From NCBI GenBank assembly GCA_003864495.1, contig ML133383.1, positions 4,309,493 to 4,373,492 on the forward strand: 64,000 bases of DNA, in the 5' to 3' direction. The notes beneath the pieces are model-generated. The model made no database searches and was not told the DNA's origin. It saw only the letters and a program-made list of their open reading frames with translations. A program made the translations under genes and the position numbers. The DNA comes from Nemopilema nomurai (lineage: Eukaryota; Cnidaria; Scyphozoa; Rhizostomeae; Rhizostomatidae). The number at the start of each line of letters is the position of its first letter. Position 1 is the stretch's first letter. Shown here in pieces: positions 34,059 to 46,566 of this stretch.

Positions 34059-35210
34059 CAGATAAATGGGCATGTAACAGAAAATACAGTCTTCAATCAT
34101 ATTCTTTATGTATGAGCCTTCAATTAAGTGCCAGTTGCACATACAATCATTCAAATCCTGCCTATGACTCCTTGCTTATGTCACTTAACTTAGTTGTCTA
34201 GATAGAATTGTAAAATCATCTTTTATATCAGATACTAGCAGAAAAACACTGATGAAATTTCAAATTACATTGTGTTTGTCAAATTTTATTCAAACTCTTG
34301 AATTAATTTGATTTAAACTATATTTGAACAATTAAGCTACAAATTAAGCTAACAAAATTAGGCTACAATTAAGCAATGACTGATAATCATGATTTTCTAG
34401 ACATAGAAAGTTTAAATGCCAATCTCCATCTTGATGAATAGTTGCATGTTTTTGAACAAAAAACACTTAAACTACAAAGTGGGCAGTAAAACCAATTTGT
34501 GGAGGATAATGCTTACATTAATTGACCTTTCAATGCTCAATAGATCAAAAAAGTTTCAAAGCTCTGTCTTTCCATTAAACTGATGCTCTATCATCTCTAC
34601 TGATTTTAGGTAAGAATTGTTCAAGGAGCCCACTACCAAGTTCAGTAAGTTCAGGATTCAAAAGTTGATTTACTTCACAGAGTGGAACTTAGCAAAATGG
34701 AATCAATGATCCAAATAGGAAAATGAGACAATTTGTGAGTCTGTAACATGGTAAAGATATACTGTGTCATTTTGACAGTCTATGTAAGAACTGTCAAAAA
34801 TATTAACCTTTAGTATTTGACTAAATGAAATATGAAACCTAGCATCACCATATAAAACCAGGGTATGCTGAAAAAATTCACGGTTTAATCAAGTCCAGTG
34901 GACAATTAACTAATGCTTCAAACTCCCAAATTGGAAGAAAAAAGATCACAAATCTTCAATGAGAATTTGAAACAGACAAGAGATCTCTAACAGTTTAATT
35001 TATGAAGGAGGATCTACAGGAGACCTTATAGTTCTCACCCAGATAAAATCTTAAGCCTTGTTGCATCAATAGGCTGAATGATCATAACTGTGTAGTAAGG
35101 AAAGAATGCTACAAAGAAACATATGAGAATAGCAAACAACAAGGGATCATTTGCAGATGTGTGAGCACAGTTTTAATTATTAGTGGCTTTCAAAAAAGTA
35201 GAGCACCCCT

Positions 35211-35411
35211 TTGCCTGATGCTTTTTTCCGGGAATCAGTATTCTCCACAAAAATGTACAAAAACATAACAGTATTTGAAAAGCAAACTTGTTATACCTCA
35301 TATATACCTCATAACCCTAGTTTATCTTCACTAAATTGGAAGAAAAGCAAACACCGAGAACTTTCATTTAAAATCTGCATGGATCAAATTTTATATAGGC
35401 AATATGGATAG
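35211..35411 (+). CDS. Small ORF open in all five copies (copy 3)
   Basis: Copy 3 version of 2525-2725. It differs by H to Q near the end (MDQILY). Confidence 0.25.
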   Translation: MPDAFFRESVFSTKMYKNITVFEKQTCYTSYIPHNPSLSSLNWKKSKHRELSFKICMDQILYRQYG

Positions 35412-35668
35412 TAGAAGTAGTTATTGATTTACACATGTCTTTTAATTGAACAACTTGAATAGATAGGAGCTTTGTAAGTGAGCGAAGTTGTGTAACCCGA
35501 TGTTTAGTCGCTTTTCAAAGGCCTACGCCTTCCAATTGGATTTAATGCAAGTATTTAACTTTTCGACACTTTTTACATTCGGGAAGAATAAATGAACATA
35601 TCAAAGGTCAAGGTGATTTCTCGCGACTTAGCAACTGGTGAAGCTACTCCGTTCCCTTGAACAACAAA

Positions 35669-35802
35669 ATGGCGGGAAGCTTTCGAGAAAGACTGGATCG
35701 AGCATCCTATTGTTTCCTCGCTTATGACAAATTGCTGTCAGCCAAAAACTGGCTCTAGCACTTTGTTATTGTATTTTGGCGGGAAAATTCAAGCATTCGT
35801 AG
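35669..35802 (+). pseudogene. Frameshifted small ATG frame (copy 3)
   Basis: The start atggcggga is intact, but a base is missing in gccaataaactgg (here gccaaaaactgg), which shifts the frame. Copy 1 is broken at a different place, so the two losses are independent. Confidence 0.35.
35775..35786 (+). promoter_or_regulatory. E2F-like site (copy 3)
   Basis: Same motif unchanged, although the surrounding small frame is broken in this copy. The site is therefore conserved independently of the frame. Confidence 0.35.
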
Positions 35803-36402
35803 CCGGGAACGCAACACGAAGCCGAGTCACTGTTTGTATTTGAGAAATGGCGGGCAGGCACGTGAAACTTAGATCACGAATCAAGATGTTCTGATATTGT
35901 AATTTCTTCAAATGATCATCTATAAACGTCATTTTTTCGTTTAGAATGCTATCACAATGTTAGAGAAAATAAAGAAAGCTACTTAAATAATTCCTCACAA
36001 ATCTCAGAGAGGTTTTCCTACTTTTCCTTCAAAATATTTTGATACAGAATTTAATGGTAAAATCAATGATTTCAACAATGTCTCTTACTACAACCAGTTG
36101 CTGAAAAATTTCAAAATTTGCAGACCGAGGCGAGTGTTTAGGCGGCCACAGAAGAATTGACTTCCTCGCCGTAACAGCTGTACTACCCCTTTGTTCAAAC
36201 CCGATTTCACTGGAAATAACAATACTGAGAGCAAAGTTATGTATAAAAATTGGCAAACACACTTACTAGCAACCATGTCATTCTTCGAATTCCATTCTGT
36301 CCTGCATCCTAGAGAATTGTCATCAAAATTATGCAGAGGCTCCGGCGTGGACGAAGGTATACTATAACGGACTTATGCAATGGCCTCTCTTTGAACTCGA
36401 GG

Positions 36403-36410
36403 TATAAAAG
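36403..36410 (+). promoter_or_regulatory. TATA box candidate (copy 3)
   Basis: TATAAAAGGGCGCT, with one change in the flank only. Confidence 0.4.
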
Positions 36411-38000
36411 GGCGCTAAACTGAACTGAATAGCTCACGTGTCATTTTTGCATTGCTTATCAAAATCACTGGAATTGCATTACCAGGGCAATTTTTAACAT
36501 ACTGAATCAGGGTCCGATCCCGCATTATCAGAAAGGGGGAGGGGGCGTAGGGACCACTTTTTTGAAATTGCGTGAAGTGTATATTGCTTGCCGAATACCC
36601 TAAAGCAACAGGGGCTCTGGGATCTGCAAGCCCCCAGGAAGTCAAGGGGAGGACCCTGTCAGGAAATGGGAGCTCAGGGAGCGAAGCTCCCAAAAGCTCC
36701 TGGTATTTTGCCATTTATGAGGCCAGAGGCCTTAAAGTGGTTTAGAATCCTTAAATTTGTGTCAAAGAGACTTTTTCAGCCTAAGAAAAACACAAGGAAT
36801 ACTACTGTTTGAATGTCCAAGGCATTAGCGGACAATGAGAGTCAACAAAATTGGCTCATATGCCATTCCGTTTTAGGTTTATAACAAGAATTAGCAAGCC
36901 AAGCCCCAGCACATCTGCTAGCGACAGACTGCATAAAATCGGGCGAAAAAAACCCGAATAAAATTTATATCATCTGCTGTTTATTTTAAGATTTTTCAAC
37001 AAAACAAAAATATAAACACTAGCATGCATTTAACAAGAAAGCCACGAGTACAACAATAAAAATGTCAGTACAATATTAAATCAATCGCATCCAAGGGTGT
37101 ATACGAAGAGCATTCTCCTGACATGCCTTGATGGATAAATACATATTATTTTCTCAAAATATAAACTTTATATCTCCACAGTAGAAATTCTTGACATAGC
37201 GAAGAGCAGAATTTGCTCATTCCACTGTTGCGCTTGTTGCAGGGATGATGAGAAGGATACTCAGAATCACCAATACGTTTGTAAAGGGCAAATGAAGTTT
37301 ATCATGGTCGAAAGATTTTATCCTATTGAAGTCCAGGGAAGATTGTGTAGTATAGACAAAACTGAGTTTATGTTTGTGCTCCATTGCGTTGTAGCAGGGG
37401 AGGGCCTATCGCCAGCACCTTCAATCCATATCTTTAAGCGCCAAAGTCAGTAGAAAAAACCATTGCTCTGCTAAAATTGGGTCCGTCACTGTGATTTGTG
37501 GGGAATAACCCCAGTTGGCCCTACGAGTTCCCCCAGCACCGAAGAGAAAGATGCTACCTTAGCCCAAAATATCGGCAATTTGTGGCCCTTAGAGATAAAA
37601 GTAACAGGTGCTTCAAAAGGTTGGTAACAAATTTGGGGGCTCAATTGATGTCGATAGCAACCTCTATATCACTATATTTTTTATTCATCCACCTTGTAAG
37701 ACGATTAATTGCTCAATTTGTCAACATCTTAGTGTTTCCTTGCTTTTTCTAACCATACTCAGGCTGAGATATTGCCTTGAAATTAATAAATCCCGATATG
37801 CTGGTAGTGTTTCCTGCTGTCAACAAATATGTCCCCACCCTTGACTAAGCCCCCACTCTAAAAAATATTTTGTCGTGAAAAAATTCCCTTGGGCTTTATT
37901 GAGGACTAACGGTTGTGTCATATCTTTGAGGCAAAAGTCTCTTACAATAAGCAACCAGTGTCGATTCTAGCCGGAAGTGACTGTGTAACAGGCGTTTTAT

Positions 38001-38219
38001 AAAGAAATTGATGCTTTATTGAATGAGAAGTTAGAATTGACACTATTACGCACTATATTTGAATAAGAAGTTAGAGAGCATGGGAGAATAGTAGGCCAAA
38101 GTGGAACTGGCAGCAGTAAGATGGCTTTTGCTACACAATTCGATATGGTTTGTCTTTTGGGAACCACCAATCTTGTTGCTTTTAGGAATAGTGAGACAAT
38201 CTTAATTCTAACGAGTTGA
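38001..38219 (+). pseudogene. Truncated coding relic (copy 3)
   Basis: Only the part from KEIDALLNEKLEL onward remains. A 396-bp deletion joins gcgttttat directly to aaagaaattgatgc and removes the start. GAG is kept at the codon that is TAG in copies 1 and 2. Confidence 0.4.
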
Positions 38220-39523
38220 ATTTGAAGTCTAAATTTTCTACTATTTTTCTGAAATTATTCGTTGTCATTTCAAAAATTTCCCAGCTGATTGACATTTCCA
38301 AGTATTACAATTAAACATATATGTGCACTGGTGTAAAGTACACTTTATAGTTACAAAACTAAATGATCGGTGGTACAAAAGAGTTGGTCTCCCTTTGTCA
38401 CCAGTTACCAGATAACTTTAGCTAAGAGAACTTAACAAAGTGAACTTTACAAAGTTAATTTTTATCAGGGTCTATTGAATGGCATACTGTTGTGGTCCAC
38501 ATAGCACTAAGTACGCACTTGAATGTCTTACCTTTTAGCCAATTCATCCAAATTACTCTCTTTATTAAAATTTAAGTCAGAAAGTTTGATCTAGCACTTT
38601 GGAAAGAATTTTTTTTGCTTAGATTTAAAAGGCACTTTAAATTCTTCAAAAGCATCATTATGGATATTTTACCTTAAAGAGGAATGCAACTAACTGACCA
38701 AAATGAATGTATTGGAGAATTTCAAGTGATTGTTTCTTTTGGGAAGAATTATTCATTACCTTACATTACAGCTGATTATTCTTCAGTGTCAAGATAAAGA
38801 GACATATGTGGGAGCTGTATTACACTTATTCATGCCATAATAAGTATGAAAGGACACAATCTTCCAATTACACAATTGTTTCTAACAACCTTGAATGCAA
38901 ATTGTAATCAAATTTATTTCTTCCATCAAAGGACAAAGATTTAAAGTAGAAGCTGCAAGAATTCTTTTCGCTTTATAATTTTCATAGAAAACTGGATGTA
39001 GAGCTCTTGAAATTTGACTCAAATTCATACTGTTCAACCAATAATGGCACATGAGCATGCATTGAAAAGGCTGTTTATTGTGCTTTTATCATGTGCAAAG
39101 AAAAAAACTGAATATTTATTCAACCCAAAAACATTTATCAAATACTATTCCCTCCTACTATTTTATAACTTTATTTTTAGCATTTTAATTTAAAGGTAAA
39201 CATACATTCTAAAATTTATACCTACATTTGATATCATCACACAAATGCCTGCATTACAATTGAGACACAGGAAATGCTGTACATGCTATAAAATAACCAA
39301 TATTTAATATACAAATGCTTGTAACATTTCTTCCAAGGATAATTTGGTGCGAATTTGAGATCACATGATAGATTATACCCTGTGTACACACTATTTATAG
39401 TATTTTTGCAGTAGAGTAAAAAACAAAACAAAAATTTCAACTAAGTAGAATAAACGGCCTTGAAAGTTTGGTTTGAATCTTTCCACTCGTGTCTGGCGGT
39501 TAGGCCCTCGCGTAGATGAGCTA

Positions 39524-39637
39524 CCCTTTCCCTTGTTGAATCACAAACTCATCGACTGCTTGTAAATTTCCAGTGATCAATACCCTTTTTAATTTCTTCC
39601 AAATATCTTCTTCAATGCTTGCGATGACTTTCTTCAA
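39524..39637 (-). pseudogene. 38-codon coding-like relic, minus strand (copy 3)
   Basis: Copy 3 version, the same predicted peptide as copy 1. Confidence 0.35.
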
Positions 39638-40468
39638 CTATTCGGTTGAGATCTGATGGAGATCATGCACATGTGAACAACAGTGAACCATGGTCACGTG
39701 GGGTCGGTGTTCCCTGGCAAATTTTTCTCATTTGTGGACCAGCCTGCTCACTCTGAAGATCCTCAAACTCTGACGTAGGCAAGACCTCATAAAACGTATA
39801 TTAAACATATGCCAAATATACCCTATTAAAAGTGAATTGGTTTATTACGTCATTTTGGCGAATTTTCCTCTCGTTAAAATCGCTCAGGTCGACCTCTTCT
39901 CAGGGACAACAATGTATTGAAATTCTGTGCGTGCGCATGTAGAAACTGCGCGCGACTTTCTCAAAATGCGAAGGAACTACTCAAAATGCATGGCAACAGT
40001 CGATAAACATTCTCAAAATCATGCCTAGATACAGGACGCGGCGCGGCGTCTTACCACTTTCCTGGGTACTAGGTTCGATGAGGAACAATTTGGTTTTTTA
40101 TCAGAGAAGATTTAAAAATGTTTAGCGTAGAAAAAGCTACCTTAAATATATAATAAAAAAGATACGCTTCTCTTGAATCTTAAACTGGGGCTCATTACCT
40201 TTTGCACTTTAAATTGCTAATTACTTTTGTTGTGCTTGTAATAGTCTTTTTCTTTGTACTCAGGGTAGCCAATTGCAAATTACCATTGTAATAGTGAAAT
40301 TTGTAATTGTTGTTTAAATTGAGTTGAAAATGAAAAGTTTCCATTATCTTATGCAATAGTATGGAGTGAAAAGGCTAAAATTCTATATCGTGAACAAAAG
40401 GCCTTGAGCTCAAGTTGTTTTATATTTGTCTGTTTTGCCCTTCTACTGTAATGAATAGCATAGTGTGT

Positions 40469-40488
40469 CGCTGCAAGCATGAATAGCA
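40469..40488. other. Indel with locally copied filler (copy 3)
   Basis: Copy 3 replaces about 80 bases present in the other copies by gctgcaagcatgaatagca. Ten of these bases (atgaatagca at 40479-40488) duplicate 40451-40460. Confidence 0.6.
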
Positions 40489-41309
40489 AGTTGCAGTTGC
40501 TGCCTTTTCTGTATATCAGTATGGTAGGTAAAGTGAACCCTCCTTGATGGTATGAGACAGTCAATTCTTGTCACATTACATTGAATGCATTCGAGTATCA
40601 ATTCTTCCTGAAACTAACCACCACTTCAATCACTGTCCTGCAAAGGTCTGGATCGAGCAACTAGACTTAGTATTTGAAGCCATGATGGCGGTCACCTTGA
40701 TGTGACTACTTTTCTGTAATCACATGCGACCACAGTTCTTCATTTGTTGGAAACAAAGCACGACACTTGTTGGGAAATCTAGAATACCATCAAAATTTCA
40801 CTATAAAAGCTTAATGCTGTGTTCTTATATTTATCTGTCATCTAATAAACCAAAATGAATAGGCTACACGATTCCTAGCGTATCCAAGCTTTGTGATTTG
40901 CGAGAGGGACATGTCAAATTTGGCATAACAATGAACGTAGCATCTAAACATTGATTTGTGTCTGGATCAAAACTGACAGATTTACGCCCCCTTTGGTGAC
41001 ATATACTTTTCAGTTAAGAATTATCGTATGACACGGAGCTAAAAGCTAGTGAAACTGCAGTGAAGTTTAAAGTCATGTAATTTGGTCTCAAAAGGGCAAG
41101 CAAAACATAAATTCATATATGATTCTTTTTTCTCTTGTATTTCTTGAATATTTGTCATTGCTTCAGATAATATGAAATAGGATTTATGAATATGTAATAT
41201 GAATTAAATATTTGTCATTGCATCAGATAATATGTAATATGATACTTTATCCCACGCTTAGCTGAAGTCCTCTGTAGCCATTATAAAATGTGAGTAGCGA
41301 GAATCTTTA

Positions 41310-41525
41310 ATGGATAATCGTTTGGGCACAGAATTCAAGTTAAGTTCAAGAAAAGAAAGTTCAAAAAAATATCTCGTGTTTCATTGCACCAAGCCATTTC
41401 GTTTTCACCGATGTTTGAAAAAGTTGGCCTTCCTGAAGCGGAGACCTGTCTTTCGACAAAATCACAATGCATGTCGCAAGATATCCGCTAGATGTGTTCT
41501 AACCATAAAGGTAAATGGAGTATAA
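41310..41525 (+). CDS. Basic 71-codon ORF ending at a donor-like site (copy 3)
   Basis: ATG-initiated in copy 3 only (MDNRLGTEFKLSSRKESSKK, then the Arg/Lys/Phe-rich KPFRFHRCLKK). Near its end ACCATAAAG is followed by GTAAAT, a plausible 5' splice site. In copies 1, 2 and 4 the run of A is one shorter and the frame is split. The minus strand is also open there (10717-10920 in copy 1). Coding status is uncertain. Confidence 0.2.
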   Translation: MDNRLGTEFKLSSRKESSKKYLVFHCTKPFRFHRCLKKLAFLKRRPVFRQNHNACRKISARCVLTIKVNGV

Positions 41526-42697
41526 AGGATATTTATCTTACGAAAGCTTGTTGTATTGAAAAGAATTGATAAAAGGCCAGTTCAAAAATAGTCTAGTTAT
41601 CACATTTTAAGAAAACAATTGCTATAGGCATATTTAAATAGAAAAGCAAGCCCAGGTAGAATTCTTTCATCAACATTGAAGCCTAGGTTGATGGTACAAT
41701 AAAATTCAGTACAAATCTTAGTGTGTAAAAGATAGTTCTCACTATGATTTCAAGGTGACTGCCACACTCAAAGTTAGTTGAAATGACTCTTCGATAATTA
41801 GCTTCCCGTCGCAGAGGCCATCAAGTTATCCTCGTAGATATTTGGTTTAATCAGAAGAGGAGAACGTATTTTGCTACCTTTTTATCAAGACGCTTAGGTG
41901 GTACATTTACAAAATGCATTCTGGTCACAATTTTCGTGGGAGCACCATGAAACTATGGGAATAGAATGAGTATAAAACAGCACTTCTTACTTTTTGGTTG
42001 CAACCAAGATGAGGTATGCACATTGGTAGCGGGTCGTAATTTGATTCTTGTACATTGATCGTGTTTTGCTTCGTTTAATGAACATATTTTCTCCTTTCTG
42101 TCTTTATCTTTCGTTGGCTAATTTTCTCGGGCTGTTTTCCGTTCACAACCATGTGAAGAACATTGTTTTATCATGATGGAAAGTAAAATTTACAGATAGA
42201 CTAAGCAATTGAAAGTTGGTGTGAGGCTCTTCGTGGTTCTACACATTTCCCTGCATACGAAAAAATGATTCTAAATCAACTGCAAATGAAACTTGAAAGT
42301 GTTCTGTGGGGACGTAAGAATTCAGAATATAAAGGATCTAAGAAATTGGTATCATTCATATCTTGAAAAGGTCGCCAAATCAGGGATTGATCGTGAAATT
42401 TCGAAGAATTGAAAAACCACTAGTTGCTGATTACACCAAAATTCTAGTTTCATCAATTGCTTTAACATACAATCCTGTGCAGTGAAATCCTTCTTGGCTA
42501 ATCCTGCAAGTTTCAACTTCTAAAAGCTCGATTAATTTTTTGCAAGCTCAATATCTGCAAACTTTACACTTTCCATGCGTTCCTTTTGCCGTTGTCTTTG
42601 TATACAGCTCCTTGTACTCAACATCTTATCTAGGATTGTACAATGTCTTTTTGCCGTTTAAAAACTTCAATGTAAAAAATGTGAAGACAGGACTTAC

Positions 42698-42750
42698 CTG
42701 ATACAGGTAAATAGCCTCTTTGTCTTCTTCTCCAATGGGGTCTCCCAACC
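42698..42750 (-). pseudogene. Truncated candidate exon, minus strand (copy 3)
   Basis: The donor is kept (42692-42697), but a 133-bp deletion removes the ATG and most of the exon. tctcccaacc is joined to ttcaatcaaaag. Confidence 0.35.
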
Positions 42751-43496
42751 TTCAATCAAAAGAAGAAAATCTTTCTTAGAATAAGTTGAATTTGCGAGAC
42801 ATTTACGGGGTCAAGGAGTAGAAGGTTTTGTTTCGCCTTTCTGTTTCACAATAAGTGTGTACTCATAATGTCACTCGTAATGTCACTGGCTTGCACAGCT
42901 TAAGGTTGACACTTTTGCCTTCATTTCAAAACTGTGTGAATCTATGTCTTTACATATTCCGTTTCAAAAAATGCTTTTCCATTCAATATCCAATGCTTTG
43001 ACTTAACAGCATGTATTTCTTTATAAAATCAAGGAAGGTGGTGTCAAGTCAAAGAAATCAATTAGAGATACGGCTAAATATACACAAATTATATTAAAAG
43101 GTACCAAAATCTGATACTTACTTGGTTTCAATAAAAGCCAGAAAAAACTGCCCCCACCCCATTCCCCCAAACATCTTTGCATCAACTCACACAGCTCCAA
43201 AAAATAAGTAAGATCTTCTTCATCCTTCCAAAAAACTATCTGAAATACAATCTCTTCCCGCTAAACCCGTTGTCTACATTCGATTCACGAACGTAAGTGC
43301 TGAAATTGAAAGAGGAAGGTGATTAAAAGTAAAAAAAAACAGTCCAAGGTACCTGAAAAGCGTTTATCGACGTCCAAATACCCAGCCCAAGAAAAGATTG
43401 AAGACGTGAGGACCAATAAAGCACGAGATACTTGCAACTTTATTAATGTTAGGGGCCTAGAAAGAATAAAACGAAACAAATTGCTTGGTTACTTAC

Positions 43497-43577
43497 CACC
43501 TCTCTCAGGTTGAAGATGTTGTAAATCGTCCTGAAAAGCCTCAGCACACCTTCCAAACCGTCGTCCTGAATTCCCAA
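43497..43577 (-). CDS. Candidate internal exon, intact, minus strand (copy 3)
   Basis: Exactly 27 codons between acceptor and donor, reading LGIQDDGLEGVLRLFRT then IYNIFNLREV. It ends in phase 0 at GTG followed by GTAAGT (43491-43496). The acceptor has the pyrimidine tract TTTCCTTTCTTCC about 10 bases before GCGTAG, and in-frame stops lie just upstream, as expected of intron. The peptide looks like a helical segment of a real protein, but I do not recognise it. A following acceptor-like AG in copies 1, 2 and 4 (near 12980) is lost in copy 3. No copy therefore keeps every signal. Confidence 0.42.
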
Positions 43578-43661
43578 CTACGCTCAAATGGAAGAAAGGA
43601 AACGCTTAGCCACGGAAGACAGAGGAAGCATAACGCAAATAAAATATAACCACTAACACTA

Positions 43662-45507
43662 GGTGTAGTCGCTCCTAATCATTGGTTGCTTTGTAAAAAT
43701 CACATTACCCTTGGTTATCTCGTTCGAGATACACCTTATTCAATGCTTCTGCGTATGTAGCCAATAGGCAGAGGTCATACTAGAGCGTTGAACGGAGGAC
43801 TGTCATCACAAATAACACAATAACCTAAGGCACCTGAAACGACGTTTCTCATCACCCCTATGCCCCATTTCAAGGTGATGAATGGTGATGAACACCGTCA
43901 TGCGAAACAGGTAGAAAACGAACTACCTAAATCACAATTTACAATTACCTTAATCATTACTTAAATTATGACTAAAATTACCATTACGTTATTTGTAGTC
44001 GTTCCAAATTATTGGTTAAATTGCAAAATTAGTCCCCGTGAATATCCCTAGACCTCGTTCGAGATACGCCTATTCAATGCTGCTGCGTATAGAGCCAATG
44101 GGCTGAGGTCATACTAGAGCCTTGAACGGAGGACTGTGATCACAAATAACACAATAACCTAAGGCACCTGAAACGACGTTTCTCATCACCCCCTATGCCC
44201 TACTTCAAGGTGATGAATGGTGATGAACACCGTCATGCGAAACAGGTAGAAAACGAGCTACCTAAATTACCATTTACGTTAATTACGTTAATTACGTTTT
44301 ACGTTTTACGTTACTTTAATTAATTTAATTACGTTAGTTGTAGTCGTTCCAAATTATTGGTTAAATTGCAAAATTAGTCCCCGTGAATATCCCTAGACCT
44401 CGATGAGATACGCCTATTCAATGCTCCTGCGTAGATAACCAATGGGCTGAGGTCATACTAAAGCGTTGAACGGGTAACTGTGAGCACAAAGAACACAACA
44501 ACCTAAGGCACCTGAAACGACGTTTCTCATCGCCCCTATGCCCCACTTCAAGGCGATGAATGGTGATAGGACACCGTCATACGAAACAGGTAGGAAACAA
44601 ACTACCCAAGTTACTACTCATACATATCACAATCACACATGTAGTTGCTCCAAATTATTGGTTTATTGGCAAAAACTCTCCCACTTTGTATCGCATAACC
44701 GTCCTACGATACCTATTCAATGTTCTTGTGTACTGACCGATGGGCCATAGTCGGTACTAAACAATGAACGGAGGATTGTAATTACAAAAACACAATAACC
44801 TAAGGCACCTGAAACGACGTTTCTCATCGCCCCTATGCCCCACTTCAAGGCGATGAATGGTGATAGGACACCGTCATACGAAACAGGTAGGAAACAAACT
44901 ACCCAAGTTACTACTCATACATATCACAATCACACATGTAGTTGCTCCAAATTATTGGTTTATTGGCAAAAACTCTCCCACTTTGTATCGCATAACCGTC
45001 CTACGATACCTATTCAATGTTCTTGTGTACTGACCGAGGGCCATAGTCAGTACTAAACAATGAACGGGGATTGTGATTACAAAAACACAATAACCTAAGG
45101 CACCTGAAACGACGTTTCTCATCGCCCCTATGCCCCACTTCAAGGCGATGAATGGTGATAGGACACCGTCATACGAAACAGGTAGGAAACAAACTACCCA
45201 AGTTACTACTCATACATATCACAATCACACATGTAGTTGCTCCAAATTATTGGTTTATTGGCAAAAACTCTCCCACTTTGTATCGCATAACCGTCCTACG
45301 ATACCTATTCAATGTTCTGGTGTACTGACCGAGGGGCCATAGTCAGTACTAAACAATGAACTGGGGATTGTGATTACAAAAACACAATAACCTAAGGCAC
45401 CTGAAACGACGTTTCTCATCGCCCCTATGCCCCACTTCGAGGCGATGAATGGTGATGGAACACCGTCATGCGAAACAGGTAGGAAACAAACTACCACAAA
45501 CTACAAC
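43662..45507. repeat. Six-monomer satellite array (copy 3)
   Basis: CTAAGG at 43825, 44159, 44503, 44800, 45095 and 45392. The third monomer is longer here (344 bp) through extra acgtt repeats near 44280-44312. Confidence 0.95.
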
Positions 45508-45647
45508 TCATAATAAAAAAAACCAAATAAAAAAAAAGCGCGCTAAGTGAGTAAAACTACTCACTGTTTTTTCCGGATGAAATTTTTTCGAAAATTGTCC
45601 ATTTCCATTCCTTCGAGTCCATCATCTCCATTCACCAACTAAAACCG

Positions 45648-45731
45648 GAAGAACAGTTTGATTAGGATCGATAAGAGAGATGGTATATAGAAGAACAGGT
45701 TGATTAAGATCGATAAGAGAGATGGTATATA
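45648..45731. repeat. Two-copy 42-bp tandem repeat (copy 3)
   Basis: Same as copy 2, including the lost base. Confidence 0.9.
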
Positions 45732-46237
45732 GGTGAACTATTTCTGCTTTCTGTTTTTCTGATTTATTTGTTTATGTACATCATTAGACTTGCCGAGAGG
45801 CCTTTTTACTGTGTTCAGACAGGACGGGCAATCGTCAGTACTTATCACTGAACAGTGAACCATAATTACAAACAGAACAAGAACTTAGCCAACCTGAATC
45901 TGTGCTAATCATCGCCCTTTTCCCTTCTGAACATTGAATCGTGTGATATTGCTGGCCCAGTCAGGTCATTTGAAAATAACAAAGCCTTTCAACTCTTTTA
46001 GTCAACTTTTGCAATTGTCTCTTAATTTGGTGAGTGCTGGGGGCTTTCCCGAGTGTTTTCGGTAAACAGGCCGTTAAATTTCTTTCTTGCTAATTTGCCT
46101 TTTTTTTGTCCATTGCCCTTGGTGGCCCAAATCATTTTTGGCTTGTTACATTTTGTTGGTACCACTCACGTTCTATGGAGAGAACTGTCGCTTACATTTG
46201 TGCTGGTAGTCACAGCCTTACTCTTCACTTTTCTCAG

Positions 46238-46298
46238 TGGAGGGCAACGTTTAAAGCTTTGCAGTGATTACCTTGGCAAGCAAAGTGGTGAAGGACAG
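46238..46298 (+). CDS. Candidate internal exon (copy 3)
   Basis: Unchanged from copy 1. Confidence 0.35.
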
Positions 46299-46335
46299 GT
46301 ATTAACTTCAATCACTTTGATGGATATCCTCTGAG

Positions 46336-46566
46336 ATGTTTCCCCTCTTTGGCAAACAACATAATTTCCCCTGTCGAGATCTCAACATTCTGTCTAATTA
46401 CATTCCCAAAATATTTCAATATAGCAATAGTGGATGCAGTTTGCATAATCGACATTCTCAATGTGTGGTCTACGTTTCTGGAATAAAGAATGAGATCAGA
46501 AGACACTGCGTTGACAACCTGAGGCTAAAAACACAATCCTTGCCTTCCATGACTTTATACTTATAG
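46336..46566 (+). CDS. 76-codon ORF at unit end (copy 3)
   Basis: ATG-initiated and ended by TAG at the unit edge. It reads MFPLFGKQHNFPCRDL, then YIPKIFQYSNSGCSLHNRHS, QCVVYVSGIKNEIRRHC and KTQSLPSMTLYL. Four Cys and balanced composition look protein-like. It is intact in copies 3 and 4 only. It follows the exon at 46238-46298 and may belong to the same plus-strand gene, though no clean donor is seen at its end. The minus strand is open too, so strand choice is not certain. Confidence 0.3.
   Translation: MFPLFGKQHNFPCRDLNILSNYIPKIFQYSNSGCSLHNRHSQCVVYVSGIKNEIRRHCVDNLRLKTQSLPSMTLYL

Larger units (their letters stand above)
32686..46566. repeat. Tandem unit, copy 3 with internal deletions
   Basis: A short copy (13.9 kb). 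Against copy 1 it lacks about 396 bp at 38000/38001, about 2.3 kb containing the whole retroelement at 40211-40219, a short block replaced by new sequence at 40469-40488, and 133 bp at 42750/42751. The rest is colinear. Unlisted stretches (34059-35210, 35870-36402, 36813-38000, 38001-39236, 39638-41143, 41526-42697, 42751-43496) show no recognisable gene beyond low-quality open frames. Confidence 0.97.
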
